36,531 bases of DNA from Alphaproteobacteria bacterium (GCA_029266575.1 JAQSWP010000036.1:1-36531), one strand, 5' to 3'; counted from the stretch's first letter, positions 17,756 to 27,349 are shown. The notes: generated by a model from the sequence alone, not told the origin. Translations and numbers: made by a program.

Positions 17756-18213
17756 GGCAGGAACCATGACGGCCAGAGCGGCACGTTGATCTTCAACGCC
17801 ACAATGAAGAGCAGGCTGGCAGCGGTGGCGATGGCGGCGGCGATGACCAGCGCCTCGCGCCAGCGGAAATCGCGGCCCGCCGCCGCCGCCAGCAACAGCA
17901 GGGCAAAGGCTGTGAGCGCAAAACCCGCCGGCCGCAGCAACAGGGCGAACAGCACGATGGCGCCCAAAATCAGCAGCAGCGGCCGCAGCACTCGCCAGTC
18001 GAGCGTCAGGGACGGTATGCTGCCGAGCATCGACTTCAGCGCGATCAGCACGCCCAGCCCAACGAGAAGACGCGCCAGCCAGGTCGGCAGGAAGCCCGGC
18101 CCCATGGCGGCCACCGCCCCCATGCGCGTATTGGCCAGCAGCACAAGCGCGATCGCGCCAATGGCGATGCAGAACAGGCCTGCCCAAAGATCCCTTGCCG
18201 CGAGGCGCTGCAT
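17752..18213 (-). CDS. Tripartite tricarboxylate transporter small permease (TctB-like)
   Basis: Small hydrophobic protein overlapping tctA start (ATGA); MQRLAARDLWAGLFCIAIGAIALVLLANTRMGAVAAMGPGFLP. Confidence 0.85.
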   Translation of the reverse strand: MQRLAARDLWAGLFCIAIGAIALVLLANTRMGAVAAMGPGFLPTWLARLLVGLGVLIALKSMLGSIPSLTLDWRVLRPLLLILGAIVLFALLLRPAGFALTAFALLLLAAAAGRDFRWREALVIAAAIATAASLLFIVALKINVPLWPSWFLP

Positions 18214-18224
18214 CGAGCCCGCCC

Positions 18225-19706
18225 TCACTGCCGCAACTGGATCCAAACACTCTTGCTCTTGAGATATTTCTCAAGCGCAATTGCGCCGAAATCCTTGCCG
18301 AAACCCGATTGCTTGTAGCCGCCGAAGGGCGAGCCGACGTCCAGCGAGCGGCCATAGGTGTTGACCCAGATCATGCCGGCTTCGATGCGACGGGCGGCCA
18401 TCAGCGCCTTGTTGATGTCGCTGGTGTGGACCGCGCCGGCCAGCCCGTAGATCGAATGGTCGGCCATGGCGAGGCCTTCTTCGACGTCGTCGAAGGTCTG
18501 CACCGCCAGCACGGGGCCGAACACTTCTTCTTCCACCACCGGCGAGCCGGCCTTCGACCGCACCACGGTGGGCTGGAAGAAGGCGCCCTTCTCCGTTTGC
18601 TCGCGCCCGCCGCCCAGCAGCACATCGTCGCCCGCCTGGCGGGTGCGATGGAGGATGTCGGCGATGCGATCGGTCTGCCTGGCCGAGATGATCGGCGCCA
18701 GGGTCGTGGCGAGGTCCCAGGTCGGGCCGGGCTTGGCGTCCCATAGCAGCGCCAGCACCTTGTCCAGCAACTGGTCGGCGATCTTGCGTTCCACGACAAG
18801 ACGCGAGCCGCAATAGCAGAGCTGGCCGGCATTGCGCGACACGCCCGACGCGATCGTGGCCGCAACCTGATCGAGGTCGGGAATGTCGGCGAAGACGAGT
18901 TGCGGACTCTTGCCGCCCAGCTCGAGCGACACAGGCTTCAGGCCGCTATTGGCGGCATCGATCATCACCGCCTTGCCGGTGGCGGTCGAGCCCGTGAAAG
19001 AGACGACACCGATTTTGGGATGGCGTACCAGGGGGGAGCCCGCTTCCTGGCCGTAGCCGACTACGACGTTGAACAGGCCGGCCGGCAGCCCCGCGTCGAT
19101 GGCCAACTCGGCCAGGCGCAAGGCGGTGAAGGGCGTCAGCTCCGAAGGCTTCAGCACCACGGCATTGCCGGCAGCCAGCGCCGGCGCGACCTTGGCGGTC
19201 GCCAACACCATCGGCACGTTCCAGGGCGCAATGGCGCCGACCACGCCATAGGGCTCGCGCATGGTCAGGCTGAAGACATCGTCGCGGGTCGGTAGCACCT
19301 GGCCCTCGATCTTGTCGGCGCATTCGCCATAGAAGCGGATCAGCTCGGCGGTGATGGCGACGTCGCGGATACGGGTTTCGGCGATGACGCGCGAGGAGGA
19401 CAGCGATTCCAGCCGCGCCAGCTCCTCGGTGTGCCGCTCGACCAGATCGGCCCAGCGCCGCAGCACAGCGCCGCGGCGGCGCGGCTCGCCGTGCGCCCAA
19501 TCGCTGGTCCTGAAGGCCTGCCAGCCGCTTTCCACCGCCTCGTCGACAGTGCCGGCATCGGCGCCTGCGAAACGCGCCGCGATATGGCCGTCGGACGGGC
19601 GCTGCACGGCGATCTCGCTGCCTTTGCCGATGACGCGCCGGCCGCCGATATAGGAATCGGTCGGCAGTTTCTCGAGATCGGGATCGAAAGCCTGAATGCC
19701 GTCCAT
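18225..19706 (-). CDS. Aldehyde dehydrogenase family protein
   Basis: GVVGAIAPWNVPMVLATAKVAPALAAGNAVVLKPSE, SFTGSTATGK, LELGGKSPQLVF, NAGQLCYCGSRL, EEVFGPVLAV. Confidence 0.95.
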   Translation of the reverse strand: MDGIQAFDPDLEKLPTDSYIGGRRVIGKGSEIAVQRPSDGHIAARFAGADAGTVDEAVESGWQAFRTSDWAHGEPRRRGAVLRRWADLVERHTEELARLESLSSSRVIAETRIRDVAITAELIRFYGECADKIEGQVLPTRDDVFSLTMREPYGVVGAIAPWNVPMVLATAKVAPALAAGNAVVLKPSELTPFTALRLAELAIDAGLPAGLFNVVVGYGQEAGSPLVRHPKIGVVSFTGSTATGKAVMIDAANSGLKPVSLELGGKSPQLVFADIPDLDQVAATIASGVSRNAGQLCYCGSRLVVERKIADQLLDKVLALLWDAKPGPTWDLATTLAPIISARQTDRIADILHRTRQAGDDVLLGGGREQTEKGAFFQPTVVRSKAGSPVVEEEVFGPVLAVQTFDDVEEGLAMADHSIYGLAGAVHTSDINKALMAARRIEAGMIWVNTYGRSLDVGSPFGGYKQSGFGKDFGAIALEKYLKSKSVWIQLRQ

Positions 19707-19716
19707 CGACTGCCTC

Positions 19717-21438
19717 CTAGCTGGTGCGCACGTAAACCGCTTCGCAAATGACGTTCAGCACCGCCTGGCGCTTCTCGGCCTGCACCGCGTGCAGCGCCCG
19801 CTTCAGCGCCGCCGGCAGCTCGGCCGGATCGCTGACTTTCTCGCCATAGCCGCCGGAAGCCTCGACCAGCTTCTCGTAGTCGGGCGAGGGTTCGAGGCAG
19901 GAGAAGGTCGGCTGGTTGTCCTTGGCGGCGTGGCCGTGCGGGTACATCGACAGAGTGGCGCGATGCACCGCCGCCCAGCGCGCGTTGTTGAACACGACGG
20001 TGAGGAACGGCAGCTCCATGGCGCGCGAGACGAAATGCGTCGGCGTAGGATTGCCGAACATGTAGGTGCCGTCGCCGACGCAGACCACGATGGTGGCGTC
20101 GGGCTTGGCGAGCCTGTAGCCTAGCGCCGCGCCCATGCTCCAGCCCAGGCCGCCGGCCGGGCTGTGCGAGAAATAGGTGCCGGGCCGGTCGAAGCTGACC
20201 TGCTCCAGCACCAGCGGATATTCGTTGATGATGATGGTGTCGCCGCTCTTGGCCTGTTCGATGCAGGTCGAGACCCATTTCGGTGTCATGATCGCCGGCG
20301 TCTTGAGATCGTCGGCTACCGGCTTCCACGACGGCTTCTTCTGGAACTCGCGCACGCGCTCGGCGCGTTCAGACAGCGCCTTCTCCGCCGTCGCCGCGCC
20401 CGCCAGCGTAGCAAGCGAGGCGGCCGGATCGCCGGTGATGGCGAGATCGGCCTGGAAGCCGCGGATCGGATAGCGCGCGAAGAGCGGATCCATGCCGATA
20501 TGCACGACCTTGCACGAGGCCGGCAGGTCGACCTGCTCGGGCAGCCACGGCACGTCGCTGTCGGCCACGATCACCAGGTCGGCATCCTTGAGGAACGGGT
20601 TGGGGTCGTAGCCGCAATGCATCGGGTGATCGTCGGCCAGGCACAGATAGCGCGGGCGATACTGCACCACCGGCACTTTCTGGCGCGTGGCGAAATCGGC
20701 CAGCGCGGTGTAGCTGGCAAGATCGCGACCGATATTGGAGGTGATGATCACAGGCTTCCTGGCCTGCGCCAGATAGTGCGAGGCCTGCGCCAGCGACTTG
20801 GGGTCGCCGTGCGGGGTGGCGGCGGGCGCGATGCTGGAGCTGACATCCAGTTTGTAGCCGTTCATGCCCGACGCCAGCACTTCGCGCGGCAGGGTGAGGT
20901 AGACCGGGCCCTTGGGATCGGACTGCGCCAGCGCGATGGCGCGATCGACCACGGTCTCCAGCTGCACGGGCTGGCGCAGTTCGTAATCCCATTTCACGAA
21001 CTCGCGCACCATGGCGCCCTGGTCGAACATCTCCTGCGCCCAGTTGATGTAGTTGTTGCGCCCGCCCAGCATGCCGGACTCGACAATGGGAGTACGACCG
21101 GCGGTGAACAGCACCGGCACGTTCTGGCGCGCGGCATTGATGATGCCGTTCATGGCGTTAGCGGTGCCTAAGCCCACATGCACCATCACCGCCTGCATCC
21201 TGCCGGTCGCCATGTAGTAGCCATGCGCCATGGCGATGGCGACGTTCTCGTGCGGCGCCAACACCGGGATCGGATAGGAGGCATTGCCGGTCTTGGCCTT
21301 GGAATAGGCCTCGATGATCGGCGGGAAATCCGTGCCGGCATTGCCGAAGATGTAATCGATGCCGCGACTCGACAGCAGCGACAGATAGGCTTCGGCAACA
21401 GTCTCTTCTGGTTCGGACACTGACATTTCCTTTTTCAT
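19717..21438 (-). CDS. Thiamine pyrophosphate-dependent enzyme (acetolactate synthase/benzoylformate decarboxylase-like)
   Basis: IFGNAGTDFPPIIEAY, conserved Glu in APHENVAIAMAHGYY, TPP motif VCVGDGTYMFGNP. Confidence 0.9.
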   Translation of the reverse strand: MKKEMSVSEPEETVAEAYLSLLSSRGIDYIFGNAGTDFPPIIEAYSKAKTGNASYPIPVLAPHENVAIAMAHGYYMATGRMQAVMVHVGLGTANAMNGIINAARQNVPVLFTAGRTPIVESGMLGGRNNYINWAQEMFDQGAMVREFVKWDYELRQPVQLETVVDRAIALAQSDPKGPVYLTLPREVLASGMNGYKLDVSSSIAPAATPHGDPKSLAQASHYLAQARKPVIITSNIGRDLASYTALADFATRQKVPVVQYRPRYLCLADDHPMHCGYDPNPFLKDADLVIVADSDVPWLPEQVDLPASCKVVHIGMDPLFARYPIRGFQADLAITGDPAASLATLAGAATAEKALSERAERVREFQKKPSWKPVADDLKTPAIMTPKWVSTCIEQAKSGDTIIINEYPLVLEQVSFDRPGTYFSHSPAGGLGWSMGAALGYRLAKPDATIVVCVGDGTYMFGNPTPTHFVSRAMELPFLTVVFNNARWAAVHRATLSMYPHGHAAKDNQPTFSCLEPSPDYEKLVEASGGYGEKVSDPAELPAALKRALHAVQAEKRQAVLNVICEAVYVRTS

Positions 21439-23494
21439 TGACCACGCTCGACCAGCGCGTCGGCGATGACGTAAGCGCCGGCCGTTGCAGCCATTACCGG
21501 ATTGAGATCAACCGAGGCGATGGCGCCCTTGGCGCCGGCGACCAGGTCGGCAAGTTTCATCGCCAGCTGCGCCAGTGGCTTGAGCTCGTAACGCTTCTCG
21601 CCACGCACCCCCGCGAACAGCGGCGCGATCTGCAGCCGTTGCAGGGCGCGCAGCACGTCTTCTTCGGCGAAGGGATGGCGCAGCAGCACCGTGTCCTTCA
21701 GCGCCTCGACGTATTTGCCGCCGTCACCCAGCATCACCAGGGTGCCGAACTGCGGATCGAAGCGGGCACCGACCATCAGCTCGCGCCGCGCCGAGACCAT
21801 GGCAGCGGCGATGACGCCGTCGTTCTCCGCTTTCAGTTCGATCAGCCGGCCGGCGATGTCCTCGTAGGCCGACCGCGCGCCAGTGGGGCCGGTAATGCCT
21901 AGCCGCACCAGCCCGTATTCCGATTTGTGCGGGAAGCTGGCGGCGGAGCCTTTCAGCACGATGCGCCCGCCCAGAATGGTCAACACGGCGGCGGCATCGT
22001 CGGCATTGCGGCACAGGCGCTGCGGCACGATCGGCAGGCCGTGCTTCTCCAGCAGCTGCATGCTCTGCCATTCGCTGAGGAACTGGTCCTTGCCGGCGGG
22101 CAGCGAGACTTTCGGCAGATCGCGGACCTTGGCGACGGGCCGGCGCATCAGTTCGGCATGCGCGGCCAGTTGCCCAAGGGCTGCAATGGCGTCGCTGTCG
22201 TGCTGGAATGTGGGAATGCCTTCGGCGCGGAACTGGTCGGCGATCTTGGTTTGCGGCTGGGCGACGGCGATGGCCTTGCCGGTCTCGCGCATGAAGGCGG
22301 CCGTGTCGCGGGCGAAGGTGGGCGTGTCGTAGCCGGTGCCGGCGATCGGCAGCGAGATGAAGTGCACATCGGCGGCATCGCCTTCTGCCAGGATCGGCAG
22401 CATGTCGGAGAACAGCTGGCGAAATCGGGCAGTGCGGATTTCAATTTCTCCGCCGTCGCCGCCTCAAAGCGCGGCAAGGATAGACCGTTGGTCTCGGCCA
22501 GATCGGCCGCCATGACGCAGCTGGCGCCGGAATTGGAGATCGCCACCAGCCGGTGCGTGCGCGGCCGCCAACCCTTGAGATACAATTCGGCCGCATTGCA
22601 CAGCGCTCGTACGTCAGGCGCGCGCCAGATGCCCTGCTGCTCGAAGAAGGCGTCGATCACTCGGTCTTCGGTCGCCAGCGCGCCGGTATGCGAGGACGCG
22701 GCCGCCTGGCCCGCTGCCGAACGTCCCGCCTTCACCGCGATGATCGGCAGATCGCGTTCGCGCGCCACGCGGGCGGCTTCGATCAGCATGTCGGGATCGA
22801 GAATCGCTTCCATATAAAGAAGCAGCAGCTTGATGTCGGGGTCCTGCGCCACGGCGAGGGCGAAATCGGCGACGGTGAGATCGCTCTCGTTGCCGGTCGC
22901 ATGCGAGTGGCGCACGCCGATGCCGCGCTCGCGCAACAGCGCATAGGGCACCACGCTCATGGCCCCGCTCTGGCTGACGATGCCGATCGGCCCGTCCTGC
23001 GGCGGCACTTCGTTGAACATGGTGGCGAAGGAAGCCACCGCGCCCAGCGAGAAGTTCGCTATGCCCTGCGTGTTGGGACCGACCAGCCGCATATCGGCGG
23101 CGCGCGCCGTGTCGACCATGCGATCCTGCGCGGCACGCCCCTCGGCGCCGATCTCGCCGAAACCCGACGTCATGATCACGCCGATGCTTACACCCTTGGC
23201 GGCGCAGGCTTCGACGGCTTGCACCGCGGCCATGCCCGGCACGGCGATGATGGCGAGGTCGGGCGCTTCGGGCAGGCTTGCGATGGAGGAATAAGCGCGA
23301 TGGCCCTGGATCTCGTCGCGGTTGGGATTGATCGGATAGACCCGTCCGCGATAGCCGAAACGCTGCAGATAGGCGATGGGACGGCCGCCGATCTTGTGCG
23401 GGTTCTCCGACGCGCCGATCACGGCGATGGAGCGCGGCTGCAAAGCGGCCTGCTGCCAGTCCGACGCCATCGGCTTGCGGGCCGGCGCGTTCAT
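21435..23494 (-). pseudogene. Acyl-CoA synthetase (NDP-forming; CoA-binding plus ATP-grasp), disrupted by a frameshift/deletion near 22410-22425
   Basis: N-terminal frame (ATG 23494): PRSIAVIGASENPHKIGGRPIAYLQRFGYRGRVYPINPNRDEI...KLKSALPDFA. C-terminal frame (21435-22403): MLPILAEGDAADVHFISLPIAGTG...EKHGLPIVPQRL...GRIVLKGSAASFPHKSEYGLVRLGI. Confidence 0.8.
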
Positions 23495-25524
23495 GCGGCG
23501 CCTCGCGTCATATGACGTACAGGGGGCTTCTTGCCGCTCTCGCGCTCGGCCTGCGCCTTGCCGGCCAGGTACTGCTTCGGCCACCATTGCTTGGCGAAGC
23601 CCTGCTCCACCGCAGCCTTCAAAGTCCACGACGCGTCGGTGAGATGCGGCCGAGCCAGCGCGCAGAGATCGGCGCGGCCGGCGGCGACGATGGAATTGAC
23701 CTGATCGGATTCGGTGATGGCGCCGACGGCGATTGTGGAAATGCCGACTTCATTGCGGATGCGATCGCTGTAAGGCACCTGGAACATGCGGCCGTAAAGG
23801 GGGCGCGAGGCGCGCGTGGTCTGGCCCGTCGAGACGGTGAGGGCATCGGCGCCGGCCGCCTTCAGGATGCGCGCCAGTTCCACAGCCTCCTCGCCCGTCA
23901 AGCCGCCGTCGGCCCAGTCGGTGGCGGAGATGCGCACGCTCAAGGGCTTGTCCCAGATCTTGCGCACGGCTTGCAGGATGCGCCCGGGCAGGCGGGCGCG
24001 ACGCTTGATGTCGCCGCCGAATTCATCGCCCCGCTTGTTGGTGAGCGGACTTATGAAAGACGACAGCAGATAGCCATGGGCGAAATGCAGCTCGATCATG
24101 TCGAAGCCGCAAAGCAGCGCGCGCGAGGCGGCGGCGACGTATTGCCCTTCAAGCATGTCGATATCGGCCGCCGTCATTTCCTGCGGCGTCTGATTGCGCG
24201 GGCCGTAGGCGATGTCCGAGGCGGCCAGGATCGGCCAGTTGCCCTCGGGCAACGGCTCGTCCATGCGCTGCCAGCCCAATTGCGTCGAGGCTTTCGGCCC
24301 GGCATGGCCCAGCTGGATGCCGATCCTGGCCGGCGAGGCCGTGTGGACGAACGCCACGATGCGACGCCAGGCATCGACATGGGCATCGTCGTAGAGACCG
24401 GCACAGCCCGGCGTGATGCGGCCTTCGGCCGAAACGGCCGTCATCTCGCTCAGGATCAGCCCGGCGCCACCCATGGCGCGGGCGCCCAGATGCACCAGAT
24501 GGAAGTCGTTCACCAGCCCATCGGTGGCGGAATACATGCACATCGGCGACAGCACGACGCGGTTAGCGATGGTCATGTCGCGCAGCCGGAACGGAGTGAA
24601 CATCGGCGGCGCGGTCTCGTTGAGTCCGGCATCGCGGGCGATCGCAGCCTCGACCTCGGCCACCAGTGCGGGATAGGTCTGCGCCATGTCCTCGTGGCCG
24701 GTGCGCTGACTGGCAGTGAGCAGGCTGTAGGCGAAACGCGGCAGTGGCAGCCCGGCATGGCGCTGCGGCGTTGCGAACCAGTCAAGCCGGTTGCGCACGC
24801 CATGCTGGGCGGCGGTGACGATCTTCTGGCGCTGCTCGGCGAAGCTCGCCTTGGCATCTTCCGACGCCAGCGCCATGGCCAGCGCCTCGATCAGCGCCGG
24901 CTGCTGCTCGGCCGCGCCCAGGCACAGCGCATCGTCGGCCAGGCCAAGATCGAAATCGCACGGTGCGGCCTTGGCCAGCGTGAAGGCCACGGCCCCCAGC
25001 CCAGCCTGGCGCAGCAGCGCAGTCGCGTCCGGCTGCGCGCCGTGCGGCCATAGCAGCTCGATCCGTCCAGGATAGAGTCGCAGATGGGCCGGCGAATCGC
25101 CGGCAAACACCAGTTGCACGCTGGAGGAACCGGCCACAGTCGGGGCGACGGCTAAGCCTGCCTCGCCTGGTCCGGCAATCAGCGCCCCTGCAGGCGGCGA
25201 TGCCGCCGGGGCGATGTCGGCATTGCGCGCATTGTGCCTGAGGAAGTCGATCAGATGGCGGGCGACGGGAACGAGATCGCTCTCGCCGCACTCCACACGG
25301 ACGCCATCGCGAATGACGACCAGCGGCAGCCGCGACGCCTCGGCCAAGAGCGTCTTCAGCTCGGGAAACGCGCGCTGCAGCCAGGCGCGCGCGGCGCCGG
25401 AGATCGGGCGCGGCGGCGTGTCGTTCTCAACTGCAACGCTGAGCTGCAGCGTCGGCGCGGCCTGCTGCAGCCGCAGCGCCACAGCCAGTCCGAGCCAGCC
25501 CGCTATGTCGACATGCAGCCGCAT
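23491..25524 (-). CDS. NADH:flavin oxidoreductase (OYE-like) with degenerate N-terminal flavoprotein-monooxygenase-like region (anthraniloyl-CoA monooxygenase/salicylyl-CoA hydroxylase architecture)
   Basis: C-terminal OYE: PPMFTPFRLRDMTIANRVVLSPMCMYSATDGLVNDFHLVHLGARAMGGAGLILSEMTAVS, IQLGHAGPKAS, ELHFAHGYLLSSFISPLTNKRGDEFGG. Linker LDWFATPQRHAGLPLPRFAYSLLTASQRTGHEDM typical of the fused family. Confidence 0.85.
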   Translation of the reverse strand: MRLHVDIAGWLGLAVALRLQQAAPTLQLSVAVENDTPPRPISGAARAWLQRAFPELKTLLAEASRLPLVVIRDGVRVECGESDLVPVARHLIDFLRHNARNADIAPAASPPAGALIAGPGEAGLAVAPTVAGSSSVQLVFAGDSPAHLRLYPGRIELLWPHGAQPDATALLRQAGLGAVAFTLAKAAPCDFDLGLADDALCLGAAEQQPALIEALAMALASEDAKASFAEQRQKIVTAAQHGVRNRLDWFATPQRHAGLPLPRFAYSLLTASQRTGHEDMAQTYPALVAEVEAAIARDAGLNETAPPMFTPFRLRDMTIANRVVLSPMCMYSATDGLVNDFHLVHLGARAMGGAGLILSEMTAVSAEGRITPGCAGLYDDAHVDAWRRIVAFVHTASPARIGIQLGHAGPKASTQLGWQRMDEPLPEGNWPILAASDIAYGPRNQTPQEMTAADIDMLEGQYVAAASRALLCGFDMIELHFAHGYLLSSFISPLTNKRGDEFGGDIKRRARLPGRILQAVRKIWDKPLSVRISATDWADGGLTGEEAVELARILKAAGADALTVSTGQTTRASRPLYGRMFQVPYSDRIRNEVGISTIAVGAITESDQVNSIVAAGRADLCALARPHLTDASWTLKAAVEQGFAKQWWPKQYLAGKAQAERESGKKPPVRHMTRGAA

Positions 25525-25931
25525 CAGGTGGGCTCGCGCGCCAGCATCGCGGTGGCTTTGATCTCGATCAGGGCGCCCTTGCGGATCAGGCCGGAGACCA
25601 GCACACCGGTGGCGGCAGGCCAGGGTGGGCCCTTCAGCATCTCGCGGCGGATAGCGGCGGTCTTCTCGTAGCCTTCGAAGGTGGTGACGTATTCGGTGGT
25701 GTCGACGATATCGGCCAGCGAGCCGCCGACGCTTTCCAGCAGCCGCTGCATCTTGCCCAGGATGTAGCGCGTCTGTTCGGCCAGATCGCCTTCATGCACC
25801 AGTTTCATGGTGTCGTCGGTGGCGGTGAGGCCGGAGATCCACACCATGCGGCCGACGCGGACCGCCGGCGAAAAAGTCAGGCGGCCGGAGGCTTCGACGC
25901 CAGGATAATGGATCGGAACGAACGCGCTCAT
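25524..25931 (-). CDS. RidA/YjgF/YER057c/UK114 superfamily protein
   Basis: FSPAVRVGRMVWISGLTATDDTMKLVHEGDLAEQTRYILGKMQRLLESVGGSLADIVDTTEYVTTFEGYEKTAAIRREML. Confidence 0.9.
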   Translation of the reverse strand: MSAFVPIHYPGVEASGRLTFSPAVRVGRMVWISGLTATDDTMKLVHEGDLAEQTRYILGKMQRLLESVGGSLADIVDTTEYVTTFEGYEKTAAIRREMLKGPPWPAATGVLVSGLIRKGALIEIKATAMLAREPT

Positions 25932-25939
25932 GGTTTCCT

Positions 25940-26428
25940 CTAACCGCTCATGCGCAGCAGATAGCGGTGAAAGCCTTCGGCCAGGACTTCGCCCTTGTCG
26001 TTGACGACGGCGATGGAGAAAGTCACCACGCCGCTCTTCTTCTCCGACTTCAACGCCACGCTCTCCACCACGAAGCCGGTGCTGACTCGATCGCCGACCA
26101 GAGCGGGGGCGCGAAACTTCATGCCCTGCTCGAGGAACGCCACCATCGATTCTTGCAGCCGGTCCGATAGCGGCGTGGCGCCAAGTGCTGTGATCGACGT
26201 CACCAGCAGGCCGTGCGCCAAGCGCTTGCCGAAGCGCGACTTGGCGGCGTAGGCGTCGTCGTAGTGGATCGGGTGGCGGTCGCCGGTGAGCTCTGCGAAT
26301 TGCCTGAACTGCGGATCGCCCAGCACCACGGATTGCCCGGCGTACCGCTGGCCGACGGCGAAATCCTCGGCGTAGAGCTGCGACGTGCCCTGCTCCAGCT
26401 TCGCCATGGGTTCAGCGTTGGCCGCCAT
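25940..26428 (-). CDS. MaoC-like hotdog dehydratase
   Basis: FAVGQRYAGQSVVLGDPQFRQFAELTGDRHPIHYDDAYAAKSRFGKRLAHGLLVTS (hydratase-like D..H motif). Confidence 0.9.
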   Translation of the reverse strand: MAANAEPMAKLEQGTSQLYAEDFAVGQRYAGQSVVLGDPQFRQFAELTGDRHPIHYDDAYAAKSRFGKRLAHGLLVTSITALGATPLSDRLQESMVAFLEQGMKFRAPALVGDRVSTGFVVESVALKSEKKSGVVTFSIAVVNDKGEVLAEGFHRYLLRMSG

Positions 26429-26437
26429 GTCCGGCCT

Positions 26438-26776
26438 CTAGCGGTCTTCGAGCACGGCGCGGCCGATAACCGTCACCTCGTCCTTAACGCGCTCGACCAC
26501 CGAACCGTCGTCCTTCAGCTCGACGATGAGCTTGTCGCCGGGGCATACCGGGCCGACCCACTTGGTGTGGAGCTTGCCGCGATAGAACCAGTCCTTGCCG
26601 TATTTCTTCATGGCGAGATCGCACACGAAGGCCGACAGATGCGGGCCGTGCACCAGGGTGCCGCGGAAGCCGCGCTTGAGGCAGTACTCGTGGTCGTAAT
26701 GGATGATGTCGTTGTCGCCGTTGATCTTGCCGTAGAGATCGATCTTGGCCTGGTCGATGGGAATTTCGCGCTGCAT
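26438..26776 (-). CDS. MaoC-like hotdog dehydratase, short
   Basis: DLYGKINGDNDIIHYDHEYCLKRGFRGTLVHGPHLSAFVCDL. Confidence 0.85.
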   Translation of the reverse strand: MQREIPIDQAKIDLYGKINGDNDIIHYDHEYCLKRGFRGTLVHGPHLSAFVCDLAMKKYGKDWFYRGKLHTKWVGPVCPGDKLIVELKDDGSVVERVKDEVTVIGRAVLEDR

Positions 26777-26796
26777 CGGAAGCGTCTCTCTCTATC

Positions 26797-27252
26797 TCAG
26801 GAAGGAACGTGGAAGGTGTTGACCATGGAGGCGATGGGCGTGCCGTCGGCGCGCTTCCATTCCGCTTCCCAGCGCACGTAGCGCCGGCCACGCTTCTCGA
26901 ACTTGTCGGCCACCTTGCCGGTGACGACCATGTCGGTGGTCTCGTCGGCCCAGATCGGGTTGCGCCAGCGGAACTCGACCTCGGCCATGACAATGCCCTG
27001 GATCGGCGGATATTTCCGATAGAGCGGCACGGTCATGTAGGGGAACAGCACGTTGGGCGGCGCCGCCAGGCGACCGTCGAGCTTGTAGAGCGAGCGGTCG
27101 GCTTCGACCGAATCGAAGTACTCCTCGACGATGGCCGGCGTGATGGTGAAGCGCAGTTCTGGCAGGGCTGCGCCGACAACGAACGCGTCGTAGGGCGTGC
27201 CGGGCACCGAATCTTCCCGCGGCTTCAACTGGTCGGGTCTCGTCATCTTCAT
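26797..27252 (-). CDS. Hotdog (FAS1-like/MaoC N-terminal-type) protein
   Basis: LRFTITPAIVEEYFDSVEADRSLYKLDGRLAAPPNVLFPYMTVPLYRKYPPIQGIVMAEVEFRWRNPIWADETTDMVVTGKVADKFEKRGRRYVRWEAEWKRADGT. Confidence 0.75.
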   Translation of the reverse strand: MKMTRPDQLKPREDSVPGTPYDAFVVGAALPELRFTITPAIVEEYFDSVEADRSLYKLDGRLAAPPNVLFPYMTVPLYRKYPPIQGIVMAEVEFRWRNPIWADETTDMVVTGKVADKFEKRGRRYVRWEAEWKRADGTPIASMVNTFHVPS

Positions 27253-27289
27253 TCCTCCGGAAAACCGTCCCGCTTTGAGTTGACTCTAT

Positions 27290-27304
27290 GTTCCTATTAA
27301 GAAC
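27290..27304. promoter_or_regulatory. Candidate IclR operator, site 3 (promoter of the long hotdog-to-tct operon)
   Basis: GTTCCTATTAAGAAC. Minus-strand TTGACA (27348-27353)-N18-AATAGT with TGC extended -10. Confidence 0.6.
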
Positions 27305-27349
27305 AATTGTTTTAATAGCGCTCACTATTGCAAGCGGCGTCGCCGGCTG

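Noticed and set aside
27309-27323. Second full IclR operator at site 3
   Set aside because: Only about 8 of 15 positions match; too weak to call a separate site, mentioned only because the offset is 19 bp.
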